From assembly GCA_030429545.1 (NCBI GenBank), contig JAUIFF010000008.1, forward strand, positions 1 to 64,000: 64,000 nt of DNA, read 5' to 3'. Source of the DNA: Polyangia bacterium. Lineage in GTDB: Bacteria; Myxococcota_A; Polyangia; Nannocystales; Nannocystaceae. A program made the translations under genes and the position numbers. Under the pieces are notes generated by a model that saw only the letters and a list, made by a program, of their open reading frames with translations, was not told the DNA's origin and did no database searches. This document shows positions 27,303-36,016 of this stretch, one piece after another. Each line of letters starts with the position of its first letter. Within the stretch, counting starts at the first letter, position 1.

Positions 27303-30220
27303 GGTTGGGACTCCTCGGTCGTGGTGTCGGCTTCGCTAAGTAAGTCGCGAAATTCGTCAGGCTTCGAAAAAATGGGCTTCGCAGGGAGCGGTAGGCCTAG
27401 GTCGACATTTTTCGCCGAGTCGTGGAACTTCAGGTCTTCTAAGAGGCTAACGAATGCGCGACGCATTTCAGGTGCTCGATAACCCTGCTTATAGGCTACT
27501 TCCCACATCATTCCGGCGAGTTTCGGCTCGCCGAGTTCCACGTAAACTTGGGCGCACTTATGAAGCAGTAGTGGGTTCCACTTCGAGTGTCGAGCGGCCT
27601 CGTAGTAGCTCGAAGCGGCATCATTGAGCAGACGGCTGGTGTTCCCCTGTCGGTATAGATCTCCCAACAGCTCGAAGTACTGCTGAGCAGAAAGATCATC
27701 GATTTTTTCCCAGGGTAATTGAGAGGCCTCGGGACGAGTTGACAGACTGTAGTAGTAGAGTTGATGACTAGGGCATCGGCGAAGAACTCTGTAGATCTGG
27801 AGAGCCTCACAAAGCGCCCGAAAGCCCATCTGGCTGAGGAGACGACTTGCAGCATGCTCGAGAGACTTCTTGAGCTGTCGATACTGGCCTGTTTCGTACA
27901 TTAGACGTAAAAACCGCCCTCGTATGACCTGGTTTTGGGCGGTCGTTCTCGGTAGGTAGCCTTCCACCACTGCCGATGGGATCATGTTCGATTCTTCTTG
28001 CGCGATTAAGAGTCGCGCTGCGGGATAGCTCCAGCGAATCGTTGCATCAGCAGGTAAGTCGGCAGACCGCTCCAACACCGCTTGTAAGATCGAACGATGT
28101 CCATGTGTACCGAGTTCCCAGCCAATCTTATTGATAGGCTCAATATAGGAATCGAGTTTGTTCCATTCAACCGTTTGGACGAGTGAGCATAGCCGCCGGA
28201 TCCTGGCGACCGAGGGCTTTGAAGGCTCATCTAGTACCTCTTCGAGGAAGCTCGAGATGAATTCGGCTAGGTCATCAGGCGTTGACTTACTTGTCTGTAC
28301 AACATCGCTGTCGACCTGCTCACCCTCCGGTATGCCCGACTGCTCATCGCTAAAAGAGAGCACCTCCTCGGCGAAATCCTCATCGGTCTCGTCTGACTGG
28401 TGACGAGCGTCCTGCGGGCTTGGTGGCTCACTTTCCTGGACCGCCTGCTTCGGCGCAGGACCGCGGTAGGTCGCCTTTCGCACAGGTTTGGCGGGCTTGG
28501 GCACAGCTCCGCGGGTGGCTGGCGCGGGGCGTTGGCGGGCAGCCGGGCTTCGTACCGTTCGCACTTTTGTTGCCCGTACATCTTGTGTTGACGCAGCGGG
28601 TGTTTCGGTTTGCTGGTGTTGGTAGGTGTCGAGTGCCTCTTTCATCCCCTGCACAAATCCCTGTTTGAGATCCGTTATGAGCCCATCTGATTTTTTGGCC
28701 GGCTCAACCACATCTTCAAAGGCTTGCTCGACATCCTCGTAGACCGGGTGGACGCCCCGAGGAGGAGTCGCTAGGGCGTATGCTCGGTATAAAAACAGGC
28801 ACATCTCCTTCTTTGTGGTAAATGGTGTATGATCAAATTCTTTGCTGACAACCAAGTTCTCGATGGTTGTCCGCAGCTTGGTGACGGGCCACCAGCGCAG
28901 GCCGTGGCCGATGGCTGTGAGGGCGCCGATAAGGTTTGCGAACTTCTCGGCGTCTTGCTGGAAGATCTGGTGGAGGGTGGGCCACACATGGCGGGCGGTG
29001 ACAATCGCTAGCTGGCCGAGGAAATAGTTTTCGTACTCGTCTTTTTTGTGGGGTTTTCGCTGATCCAACCAGGGTTGGTAGTGGTCGTCAAAGGCCCGCT
29101 GCCACAGCTGCAACTCCTCGACGCCGTCGGGGCTGAGGTGAACGCGGTCGGCGGCCTCGGCCAGGGTTGCGGCGAGGTCGTTGAGGATCCGCTTGAGCCG
29201 GCGAATGGTCATACTCGCCGGGAACGCCCGTGCCAGGGTCACCGCGACGCCACTTTCGAGATGGGCACCGGGCCCTTTGAGCAGGTGCGAACGCCCGGGT
29301 AATAGTTGCTCTTGCAACGAATGTAGGCGGTTGTTGAGTCGTGGACTGCGGATCAGGGCGTCGACTCCCGGGAGCTGGACCCGGTGGCGGATGTACTTCT
29401 CGAGCGCCTGGGCGGCACCTAGGCGCTTGACCCCGACATACTCCTCCACGCTGGCCTTGAAGGCGACGTCGAGCACGGCACGGTCGGCGGCAATGATAAA
29501 TGCGACGCCCTTGCAATTGACAAACTGTTGGATCGCATCCATCACCGCGCGGGCATTTTTAGGGGTACAGCGGTCTAGATCGTCGACAAAGATCAGTGCT
29601 AGGCGGCGTTTGACGTGGCGTTGGGTGAGGGTCAGTTGCTGACCGGCGAGCTCGACGTGGACACTGGCTGCGTTGGTTATGGGCCGGTCGTCGGCCCAGC
29701 CGAGTTCGTGGGCGACCCACTCATGAAACTGCGACATGCGCACGGCGAGCTCACTGGCACCGGGGTCTTTTTGCTTGTTTTGCCCCCAGGTCCGTAGGAT
29801 TCGCAGGGTTTCTTCGGGGTCGTTTTGGGTGACAGCCCGGGCCACCGCGTGGAGAATGCCGTCGACCATGTCGGCGTTGCGGTCGGAGGCGACAAACCAA
29901 CTCGGTGTCACTGCATGGATTTGGTGGGCTTGTGTGGTTGATTCGGGCCCGTCGTTGTCGGTGTGCTCGCCGGCTTCAAGGCAGCGCTCCAGCATCCGGC
30001 AAAAGGTACTCTTGCCGCGACCCCACTGCCCATCGATATGAATCACCATCGGGCCATGGGCCTCACGCAGGGCCCCTGCAACCATCTCGACGTGCGAGGT
30101 AAACCCGAGTAGGTCGTGGTTTTGGTAGTCGGTAATCGGTTCGTCGTCGAGCAGGCGCAGCTCACGGAGCCAGGATTTTTTGTCGTCAAACCATGCTGTG
30201 TTGTGGTCGCTGCGAGCCAT
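27299..30220 (-). CDS. KAP-family P-loop NTPase with helical C-terminal domain
   Basis: A 973-residue protein. The N-terminal ~500 residues are a KAP NTPase: Walker A GQWGRGKST near residue 60 and Walker B LALIFVDDLDRC near residue 210, the latter being the KAP signature. KAP NTPases include phage-exclusion protein PifA and animal Kidins220. A disordered Ala/Pro/Lys/Glu-rich linker of about 110 residues follows. The C-terminal ~400 residues form helical repeats of TPR/HEAT character. No clear membrane helices are seen inside the NTPase part, unlike many KAP members. ATG 30220 is chosen; the frame continues to 30451 without support. The part encoding the C-terminal domain is visibly less GC-rich than the NTPase part. 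First gene of a two-gene operon. Confidence 0.85.
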   Translation of the reverse strand: MARSDHNTAWFDDKKSWLRELRLLDDEPITDYQNHDLLGFTSHVEMVAGALREAHGPMVIHIDGQWGRGKSTFCRMLERCLEAGEHTDNDGPESTTQAHQIHAVTPSWFVASDRNADMVDGILHAVARAVTQNDPEETLRILRTWGQNKQKDPGASELAVRMSQFHEWVAHELGWADDRPITNAASVHVELAGQQLTLTQRHVKRRLALIFVDDLDRCTPKNARAVMDAIQQFVNCKGVAFIIAADRAVLDVAFKASVEEYVGVKRLGAAQALEKYIRHRVQLPGVDALIRSPRLNNRLHSLQEQLLPGRSHLLKGPGAHLESGVAVTLARAFPASMTIRRLKRILNDLAATLAEAADRVHLSPDGVEELQLWQRAFDDHYQPWLDQRKPHKKDEYENYFLGQLAIVTARHVWPTLHQIFQQDAEKFANLIGALTAIGHGLRWWPVTKLRTTIENLVVSKEFDHTPFTTKKEMCLFLYRAYALATPPRGVHPVYEDVEQAFEDVVEPAKKSDGLITDLKQGFVQGMKEALDTYQHQQTETPAASTQDVRATKVRTVRSPAARQRPAPATRGAVPKPAKPVRKATYRGPAPKQAVQESEPPSPQDARHQSDETDEDFAEEVLSFSDEQSGIPEGEQVDSDVVQTSKSTPDDLAEFISSFLEEVLDEPSKPSVARIRRLCSLVQTVEWNKLDSYIEPINKIGWELGTHGHRSILQAVLERSADLPADATIRWSYPAARLLIAQEESNMIPSAVVEGYLPRTTAQNQVIRGRFLRLMYETGQYRQLKKSLEHAASRLLSQMGFRALCEALQIYRVLRRCPSHQLYYYSLSTRPEASQLPWEKIDDLSAQQYFELLGDLYRQGNTSRLLNDAASSYYEAARHSKWNPLLLHKCAQVYVELGEPKLAGMMWEVAYKQGYRAPEMRRAFVSLLEDLKFHDSAKNVDLGLPLPAKPIFSKPDEFRDLLSEADTTTEESQP

Positions 30221-30429
30221 ATGCCGAGAACTGGCAGTATAGCCCGCGCGCTCGGTTTGGCTGCGATTTTCCAACAAGCCCGGTCGGTGCCCGGCAGATC
30301 TGCGAGACGGTGTGGGTGTTCGAGTTGGGCGAGGGGGGCAGATGTTGTTGTACACCCACAAAATCGACGTGAGGAACCCGCGGCTCGCGTCGGTTTTGCA
30401 ATTTTGCGATTTGACGCAAAGTCCCACGC

Positions 30430-31416
30430 ATGTCGCAGCGCGCCCGCACATGGACGGTTTCGGAGTTGCTCACCTGGACCCGCGAACGCTTTGCCCAGGT
30501 CGGGATCGACTCTCCCCGGGTCGATGCCGAACATCTGCTGTCGCTTGCCCTGGGTTGCTCGCGGATGGACTTGTATATGCAGCATAACCGGCTGTTGAGC
30601 GAGGAGGAACGCGGGCCGTTTCGCGAGTTGGTGCGGCGTCGGCTCGCCCGGGAACCGGTTGCCTACATCACCGGGCGCCGGGGTTTTCATGCGCTCGATC
30701 TCGATCTTCAGGTCGACGGCCGGGTGTTGATTCCGCGACCGGAAACGGAGCACCTCGTCGATTGGGCAATTGAAGTCTTAAAAGACATGTCTGAAGAGTC
30801 GCTGCCCGTGCTCGACGTTGGCACGGGCTCGGGGGCGATCGCCCTGGCGCTCAAACGGGCGCGACCGGAGCTTTCGCTGACTGCCTGCGACCAATCGGCA
30901 CAAGCTCTCGAGGTCGCCCGCAGCAACGCCGAACATGCGGGGCTCGAGGTGAACTTTGTCCATTCCGACCTGTTGGCCAAGGTGCCACAGCCCGACAGCG
31001 GCTGGGCCCTGGTGGCCGCCAACCTCCCGTACATTCCCTCGGCCGATATGGCGGGGTTGCAGCCGGAGGTTGTGAAGTTTGAGCCCGCAAGCGCGCTCGA
31101 TGGCGGGGGGGATGGGCTCGACGCGATCCGGCGGTTGATTGTGGCGTGTGCTGCCCCGGGGGTTTTGCGTGTGGGCGGGTGGCTGATGCTCGAAGTCGGT
31201 ATCGACCAGGCCCAACAGGTTGCGGGGCTCCTGCGGGCATCGATGTATAAGCATGTGGCGGTACGCAAAGACCTCGGTGGGATCGAGCGTGTCGTCGCCG
31301 GGCAGTCTCCGAGCACGCCCCAGCAGGCTGCGAGCACGACGGGCCCGGAGACGGTCGAGCTCGATGAAGTTGGTGATGTGCTCGATCCGGACCTCCCTGT
31401 GTTCGAGGAAGACTAG
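30430..31416 (+). CDS. prmC: Peptide chain release factor N5-glutamine methyltransferase PrmC
   Basis: A 328-residue SAM-dependent enzyme that methylates the Gln of the GGQ motif of release factors. Seen: the N-terminal helical PrmC domain, RVLIPRPETEHLVDWA, the SAM loop DVGTGSGAIALAL, and AANLPYIP in place of the usual NPPY (Leu for the first Pro). The fold ends near residue 285; an acidic tail of about 40 residues follows (ETVELDEVGDVLDPDLPVFE near its end). The 68 bp encoding that tail are repeated after the stop. It is divergent from the KAP operon and not next to prfA. Confidence 0.9.
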   Translation: MSQRARTWTVSELLTWTRERFAQVGIDSPRVDAEHLLSLALGCSRMDLYMQHNRLLSEEERGPFRELVRRRLAREPVAYITGRRGFHALDLDLQVDGRVLIPRPETEHLVDWAIEVLKDMSEESLPVLDVGTGSGAIALALKRARPELSLTACDQSAQALEVARSNAEHAGLEVNFVHSDLLAKVPQPDSGWALVAANLPYIPSADMAGLQPEVVKFEPASALDGGGDGLDAIRRLIVACAAPGVLRVGGWLMLEVGIDQAQQVAGLLRASMYKHVAVRKDLGGIERVVAGQSPSTPQQAASTTGPETVELDEVGDVLDPDLPVFEED

Positions 31417-31497
31417 CGAGCGAACGGCTCGGAGACGGTCGAGCTCGATGAAGTTGGTGATGTGCTCGATCCGGACCTCCCTGTGTTCGAGGAAGAC
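31346..31497 (+). repeat. Duplicated 68-bp 3' end of prmC
   Basis: Bases 31346-31413, which encode the last residues of PrmC, are repeated exactly at 31430-31497, immediately beyond the TAG stop. The copies are identical and 84 bp apart, so the duplication is recent or still being homogenised. Confidence 0.92.
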
Positions 31498-31671
31498 TCG
31501 CGCTCGAACGCTGGTGTGGGTGCGGAGGCTGGCGTGAACAATCCGCCGCAAGAAATCGGCTGGCGGCTGTATACGAACGTGTGAAAGGTTGGCGTACACA
31601 TGTTGACAACGGCACTCTCGAAAGCAAGCCCGGTTGATTCCTCGGCGCCCTCTCACCTACCATCAGGAGCA

Positions 31672-32235
31672 ATGAACGTAGCGTCGCGCGTACTCCTGGT
31701 GTGTCTGGCCGTGGTGACAGGTTGTGCCTCGGGCACGGCCTCCCAACCGGTGTTTGGCGATGACGGCGTGTCGTCGTTGGCCGCGAACCATCGACCGTTG
31801 TTGGCTGGCTGTAGTTACAGCAATACCGACTTCGCCGATCATGACTACGACATTTGGGCGGACTGCCAGGGCTTCGACATGCTCGAGCATCGCTACTACT
31901 TCCAACCCTATGTCCAGGATGCTGTCCTCAAAGACATTGAGGGACGATTTGAGAGCCAGACCCGGGCCGAGGACAGCTCAGACACGCGAACCCTTGCTGG
32001 TGAGTCGGCCACGCGGGTGCAGGTGACCTACACCAACGCCGATAGCGGGCCCCACCGCACGCTTGTGTACTACTTTGCCGGCCAGGATTTCTACGCCTGT
32101 GATGTCGACCGATGGACCGAGCCCGGCGAGGATTACCGCCAGCGGACCGAGGTGGAGTTTGGCCCCGAGCTCAAAAACTGCGACGCCGCGATCGAGGCCC
32201 TGCACACGGTTGTGCGGACCAGGCGAAATCCGTAG
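31672..32235 (+). CDS. Small lipoprotein of unknown function
   Basis: A 187-residue protein with signal peptide and VVTGC lipobox. AGGAGC stands 2-7 nt before the ATG at 31672, which fixes the start. The mature part is acidic and rich in Tyr and Asp, with no motif I recognise; two Cys residues (CSYSNTD and DCQGFD regions) could form a disulfide. It may be surface-exposed or periplasmic. It lies downstream of prmC after the duplicated tail, and converges on the ATP-grasp gene. Confidence 0.7.
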   Translation: MNVASRVLLVCLAVVTGCASGTASQPVFGDDGVSSLAANHRPLLAGCSYSNTDFADHDYDIWADCQGFDMLEHRYYFQPYVQDAVLKDIEGRFESQTRAEDSSDTRTLAGESATRVQVTYTNADSGPHRTLVYYFAGQDFYACDVDRWTEPGEDYRQRTEVEFGPELKNCDAAIEALHTVVRTRRNP

Positions 32236-32260
32236 CCACGCAGTTTAGGTGTGCGAGCGA

Positions 32261-33241
32261 CTATCCTGTTGTCGGTTCGCCGAGGAGTGCACCCAGCAAC
32301 ATCGCGCCGATGTCGTGGGTCCGCCCCTCGCTAAACGTGTGGTGGACCCATTGCGGGTGGGAGTTGATTTCGAGCAGGTGGGCACCGGCTTGTGCGGGCT
32401 GGCGGGTGTGATCTGTCGTCAGGATATCGAGCGCAAATATTTGTAGGTTCAAGTGTTTGGCGATAGCTGTCACCCACTGCTGGTATGCCGGGTGGACTTG
32501 GTCGGTGACATCGACTGCGGTTGCCCCCGTGGCCATGTTGGCGGTGTGCTTGAGTTGCACACGTTGACCGGGGGCCGGGGTGTCGCCCAGCGAGAGTTGC
32601 TGACGGGCGAGCAGCTCGCTGGTCACAGCATCGATCTCGAGTGCATTGGCAGGGTTTTGCGTGGCCATCTGCTCACGGCGGGCCTCGATAAGTTGCTCGA
32701 GTGTGTGCACGCCATCGCCAAAAACAGCGGCCGGGCGGCGTGTGCAGGCAGCCACGATGTTGCCGGCGATCACCTGAATACGCAGATCGTGGCCGGCGAT
32801 TTGGGCTTCGATCAGGGCGCTACCCAGTGTATTTGCATGTGCAACAATGTCTGCGGTTGAGGTTAGGTGCATGGCCACGCCCGCGCCCTCGGAGCCATCG
32901 ACGGGTTTGCAGACAACCGGGCCGCGTTGGAGGAGGGTTGCGATTGCGTGTTCCCCACATTCGGGCCAGCGAAGACTCGCTGGCGTGCGGATGTTGAAGC
33001 TTGCGTCGAGTTGGCCAACAATGGCCTTGGTGACCTGTTTGTCGGCCAGCAGGAGATACATGCTGTGGGTGAGGTTGGCAAAGATCTGGCCATCAATGAC
33101 CAATGTCTTGCGTGGGCCGTTGAGGTAGTGCACGGCATCGATGCCCCATTGTTCGAGGTGGTCGTCGATGCCATAGCCAAGCCGGGTGGCGGCGTTTATC
33201 AGCGCGACCTGGTTGGCGTTTCGCGGGGAGTCGGTGGCCAT
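32261..33241 (-). CDS. ATP-grasp ligase, GshAB/cyanophycin-synthetase-like
   Basis: A 326-residue ATP-dependent carboxylate-amine ligase. An N-terminal substrate-binding part is followed by the ATP-grasp fold: PVVCKPVDGSEGAGV (P-loop-like lid, near residue 130) and LEINSHPQWVHHTF (Mg/ATP ligands near residue 300). Lys and Arg residues typical of the fold are present. The closest resemblance I can judge is to the C-terminal ATP-grasp domain of bifunctional glutathione synthetases and cyanophycin synthetase. ATG 33241 is only one base from the stop of the OvoA-type gene, so the two form an operon. The likely job is to couple the thiol-imidazole product, or its precursor, to another amino acid; that is inference. 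Confidence 0.75.
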   Translation of the reverse strand: MATDSPRNANQVALINAATRLGYGIDDHLEQWGIDAVHYLNGPRKTLVIDGQIFANLTHSMYLLLADKQVTKAIVGQLDASFNIRTPASLRWPECGEHAIATLLQRGPVVCKPVDGSEGAGVAMHLTSTADIVAHANTLGSALIEAQIAGHDLRIQVIAGNIVAACTRRPAAVFGDGVHTLEQLIEARREQMATQNPANALEIDAVTSELLARQQLSLGDTPAPGQRVQLKHTANMATGATAVDVTDQVHPAYQQWVTAIAKHLNLQIFALDILTTDHTRQPAQAGAHLLEINSHPQWVHHTFSEGRTHDIGAMLLGALLGEPTTG

Positions 33242-33242
33242 A

Positions 33243-34607
33243 CTAACCTTCTGGGGTAGCCGACGACGCGAGGCGAAAACCCGCGTGTTGGTAAAAATGA
33301 TGGCGAAACCACAAACGGTACCAGCGCGAGGCCGAGGTCCCGGTTGAGGCCCACGAGCCACCCTTGAGCATCGCGTGGTCTCGGTCGAAGTAGGGCGCTG
33401 AAAAGTCGCGGTAGTAGGGGTGCGGGGTAAATCCCGGTAGCGGGTAAAAGTCGTCGACCAGCCATTGCCAGACGTTGCCAAACGGGTCGGCCAGGCCCTC
33501 GGGTGTTGTGCACGACGATGCTGCTCCGACCGCTCGTGCAGAGGCGTAGCGCAGGTTGAGGTTGTAGCCGTGGTGGTCGATACAATCGCCAGCTGTGAGC
33601 GGAGCTGTGGCCGTTATCCGCATGTACTCGGCTTCACTTGGCAGTCGTGTGCGATTTCCTATGTATGCACAATAGGCCCAGGCCTCGTGGGCGTTGACCT
33701 CGACAGGCCAGTGAGGGGGGAGGGCTAGGGTGTCGAACATCGCGCGGTAGCGCGGGCGAGAAGCCGTTGCAGCCGCAGGTTCGCAGTCGACCCAAAACCG
33801 TGGGTGGGTGACTTCGTGGCGGGACCTCCAGGCCCAACCCCGATCACTCCAAAACTCCCGCCGGTGGTAGCCACCCGCCCGCCAAAACTCGAGGAACTCC
33901 GCATTTGTCACGAGTGTCGAGCGAACAAAAAAGCGATCGACATCGACGCGAAGGGAGCCGACTTCGTTGTCCCAATAGTATTGCGCAAGTGCGGCCGGTC
34001 GCCCGACTGTGACCGTTTTGGGGGCGTACTCGAGCCACCGGGGCTCAACCGCTGGCGACCGATCGCAGCTGGCGTAATCCCACATGTCGGGCTTTGCGAC
34101 GCACGCAGTCGGCAGTTGTCGAATCAATACCGATGAAGTTTCAAAGTGAATGCGTTGGTGCTCGAGCGCCATCAGCAATGCCCATAGGGGATTGCCGGCA
34201 TCGACTGGGCCCTGGGGAAGGTCGAGTGCGTTGATTAACTCAGAAACGATTGTGTATACATTTGCGCGATAGTTCGAGACCTGGGTTTTGCTCGGCCAGG
34301 CAAATGTGGTGAGGTCGTCTCGTGTTGCCGGGTCGACGCCGCGGGCGAGCAGCGTATCGAGATGGTCGTCGAGCCCACGGGGGCGTAGCCCTGCCATCCG
34401 CAGCTTGTTGATAAAAAATGCCGCACTGTGGCCGTAGTAAAAGATGAGAGGATGGCGAAGCGGATCTGGCTGGCGGTTGAGTGCACCCGGGTCGACACTG
34501 GCAAACAGCTGTTCCTCGAGTTCCCAGCCCTCACGAAAGTACGTATGCAACCCGTGGCGGGAGAGGTTGTCTAGTTGGGGTGGGGGGTGGAGTCGGTCGA
34601 TTTTCAT
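33243..34607 (-). CDS. ovoA: OvoA-type iron sulfoxide synthase lacking the methyltransferase domain
   Basis: A 454-residue non-haem iron enzyme. The N-terminal DinB-like domain has LRHPLIFYYGHSAAFFINKL (His60) and LMALEHQRIHFETSSV (His150, His154), the three-His iron site in the OvoA-specific wording rather than the EgtB one. The C-terminal FGE-sulfatase-like domain ends MLKGGSWAST and FRHHFYQHAGFRL. OvoA joins Cys to the imidazole of His to make 5-histidylcysteine sulfoxide in ovothiol synthesis. Full OvoA is about 700 residues with a C-terminal SAM methyltransferase; that domain is absent here and no replacement is nearby. ATG 34607 is chosen. It is co-transcribed with the ATP-grasp gene. 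A related EgtB-type substrate cannot be excluded. Confidence 0.85.
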   Translation of the reverse strand: MKIDRLHPPPQLDNLSRHGLHTYFREGWELEEQLFASVDPGALNRQPDPLRHPLIFYYGHSAAFFINKLRMAGLRPRGLDDHLDTLLARGVDPATRDDLTTFAWPSKTQVSNYRANVYTIVSELINALDLPQGPVDAGNPLWALLMALEHQRIHFETSSVLIRQLPTACVAKPDMWDYASCDRSPAVEPRWLEYAPKTVTVGRPAALAQYYWDNEVGSLRVDVDRFFVRSTLVTNAEFLEFWRAGGYHRREFWSDRGWAWRSRHEVTHPRFWVDCEPAAATASRPRYRAMFDTLALPPHWPVEVNAHEAWAYCAYIGNRTRLPSEAEYMRITATAPLTAGDCIDHHGYNLNLRYASARAVGAASSCTTPEGLADPFGNVWQWLVDDFYPLPGFTPHPYYRDFSAPYFDRDHAMLKGGSWASTGTSASRWYRLWFRHHFYQHAGFRLASSATPEG

Positions 34608-34776
34608 GTCGATACATGTTTCGCGCGTAAGGAGCACCGAAGGGAGCTGGTTTGGGGAACCGTGCGCACGGGAGCGTTTGCCGGAACAGCTTACAGGTTT
34701 GCAGCAGCGTTGTTTAGACGGATTGTGTTGCAATGAGGCGACAGCAGCGCATCAGGCGACCGGATCGTGCGGGTGA

Positions 34777-35786
34777 TTGGGGGCGTTGTGGCAGAGATTG
34801 CGCGGTCGGGGACACCTGCTGGCGCATGCGACGCGAGATTGGATCGACACACGCGACCTCCACTACTATCGTTGGATGCGAAAGCCGCACGCTCGCCGGC
34901 GACGAGACTGCCATTTTCGTCTCGACTCCGACGACTTTTACCAAAACCGCTACGACTATTACTGTTGGATGCGCGAGCAGACGCCGGTTTGCCAGGTCAG
35001 GATCTCAATTGCCAAGGGCTATGCCGTCGGTCGCTACGATGATTGTATCAACATACTTAAAGATCACCGTGTGGTTCGCAGCCGGCGGGCCGCGGGGTGA
35101 GCGGGGCCAAGATGGCGGTGTTTCAGGCTGCTGTTCACAGGCTGATCACTGGGATGTCGGGGCTCAAGCTGCTCAAGACTGTCGCGTTTGACATGCCGAA
35201 ACTCGACCGCCTGGTGTGAGATGGGATTGCCCGCAAGCGTGCAACACCCGCGGACGATATCCTCTCGGGGTTGGTCGCGGCCGAGGAGGAGGGTGATCGC
35301 CTGAGCGAAGATGAACTGGACCGTCGACCTGATCACCAACGCCATGGTTGAGCTGATTCGCCACCCCGCGCCTGCGCTCCGACGCGAGTCTCGACGACAC
35401 GGCGACCGAGGAGGTGTTGCGATACTGCGGGCCGGCCGAGCAGACCAAACCATCCTTTACGCGGGAAGACATGGTGGTCCACGGGGTGTCCCTTGCCCAA
35501 GGGAACGATGATTGTCCCCCTGCTCGGCGCAGCCAATCACGACCCCGACGTGTTTGAGCACCCGGAGCTATTCGATATTGGCCGCAAACCCAATCGCCAC
35601 CTAGGCTTCGGCCATGGCGTGCACTTTTGCCTGGGGGCTCACCCCGCGCGGATCGAGACAAAAATCGCCCTGCGGGCGCTGCTGGGGCGGTACTCGGGCT
35701 TTGCGTTTGTCGGTGAAGAACCGACGTTCTTTGGCCTTATCGGGTTTTTGAGCTACGAGGCGCTCCCGGTCCGGGTGACCAAATGA
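34777..35786 (+). pseudogene. Decayed cytochrome P450
   Basis: Fragments of a bacterial P450 appear in the right order but in different frames. They are an N-terminal piece (YYCWMREQTPVC...GRYDDCINILKDHR, about 34950-35090), a middle piece (KLLKTVAFDMPKLDRLV then TGA at 35217, then ATPADDILSGLVAAEEEGD), a helix I-K region (NAMVELIRHP; then DASLDDTATEEVLRYCGPAEQT in another frame), and the haem end (LGFGHGVHFCLGAHPARIE, about 35600-35660). There are at least three frameshifts, one in-frame stop and a deletion around helix I. The whole is about 1.0 kb against 1.2-1.3 kb for an intact gene. Confidence 0.85.
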
Positions 35787-36016
35787 GCCCTGAAGTCCCA
35801 TGTCGATTCTTAATTTTATTGTATCAACATGTTTTTGCCGAACGACACGAGACAACACGGCACGGGAGCGGACGCGTGTTCACGACTGTTCTGCGAATGC
35901 AGGCGAACTTGTCAACGTGTACTTATGAGCATGTTGGTTAGAGCCTGAACAGGGTTCTTCTCGAACTTTGGTTCTGCGGTCGACCGTTGTTGTGCTTCCG
36001 CGGTATTTATCGCGAG

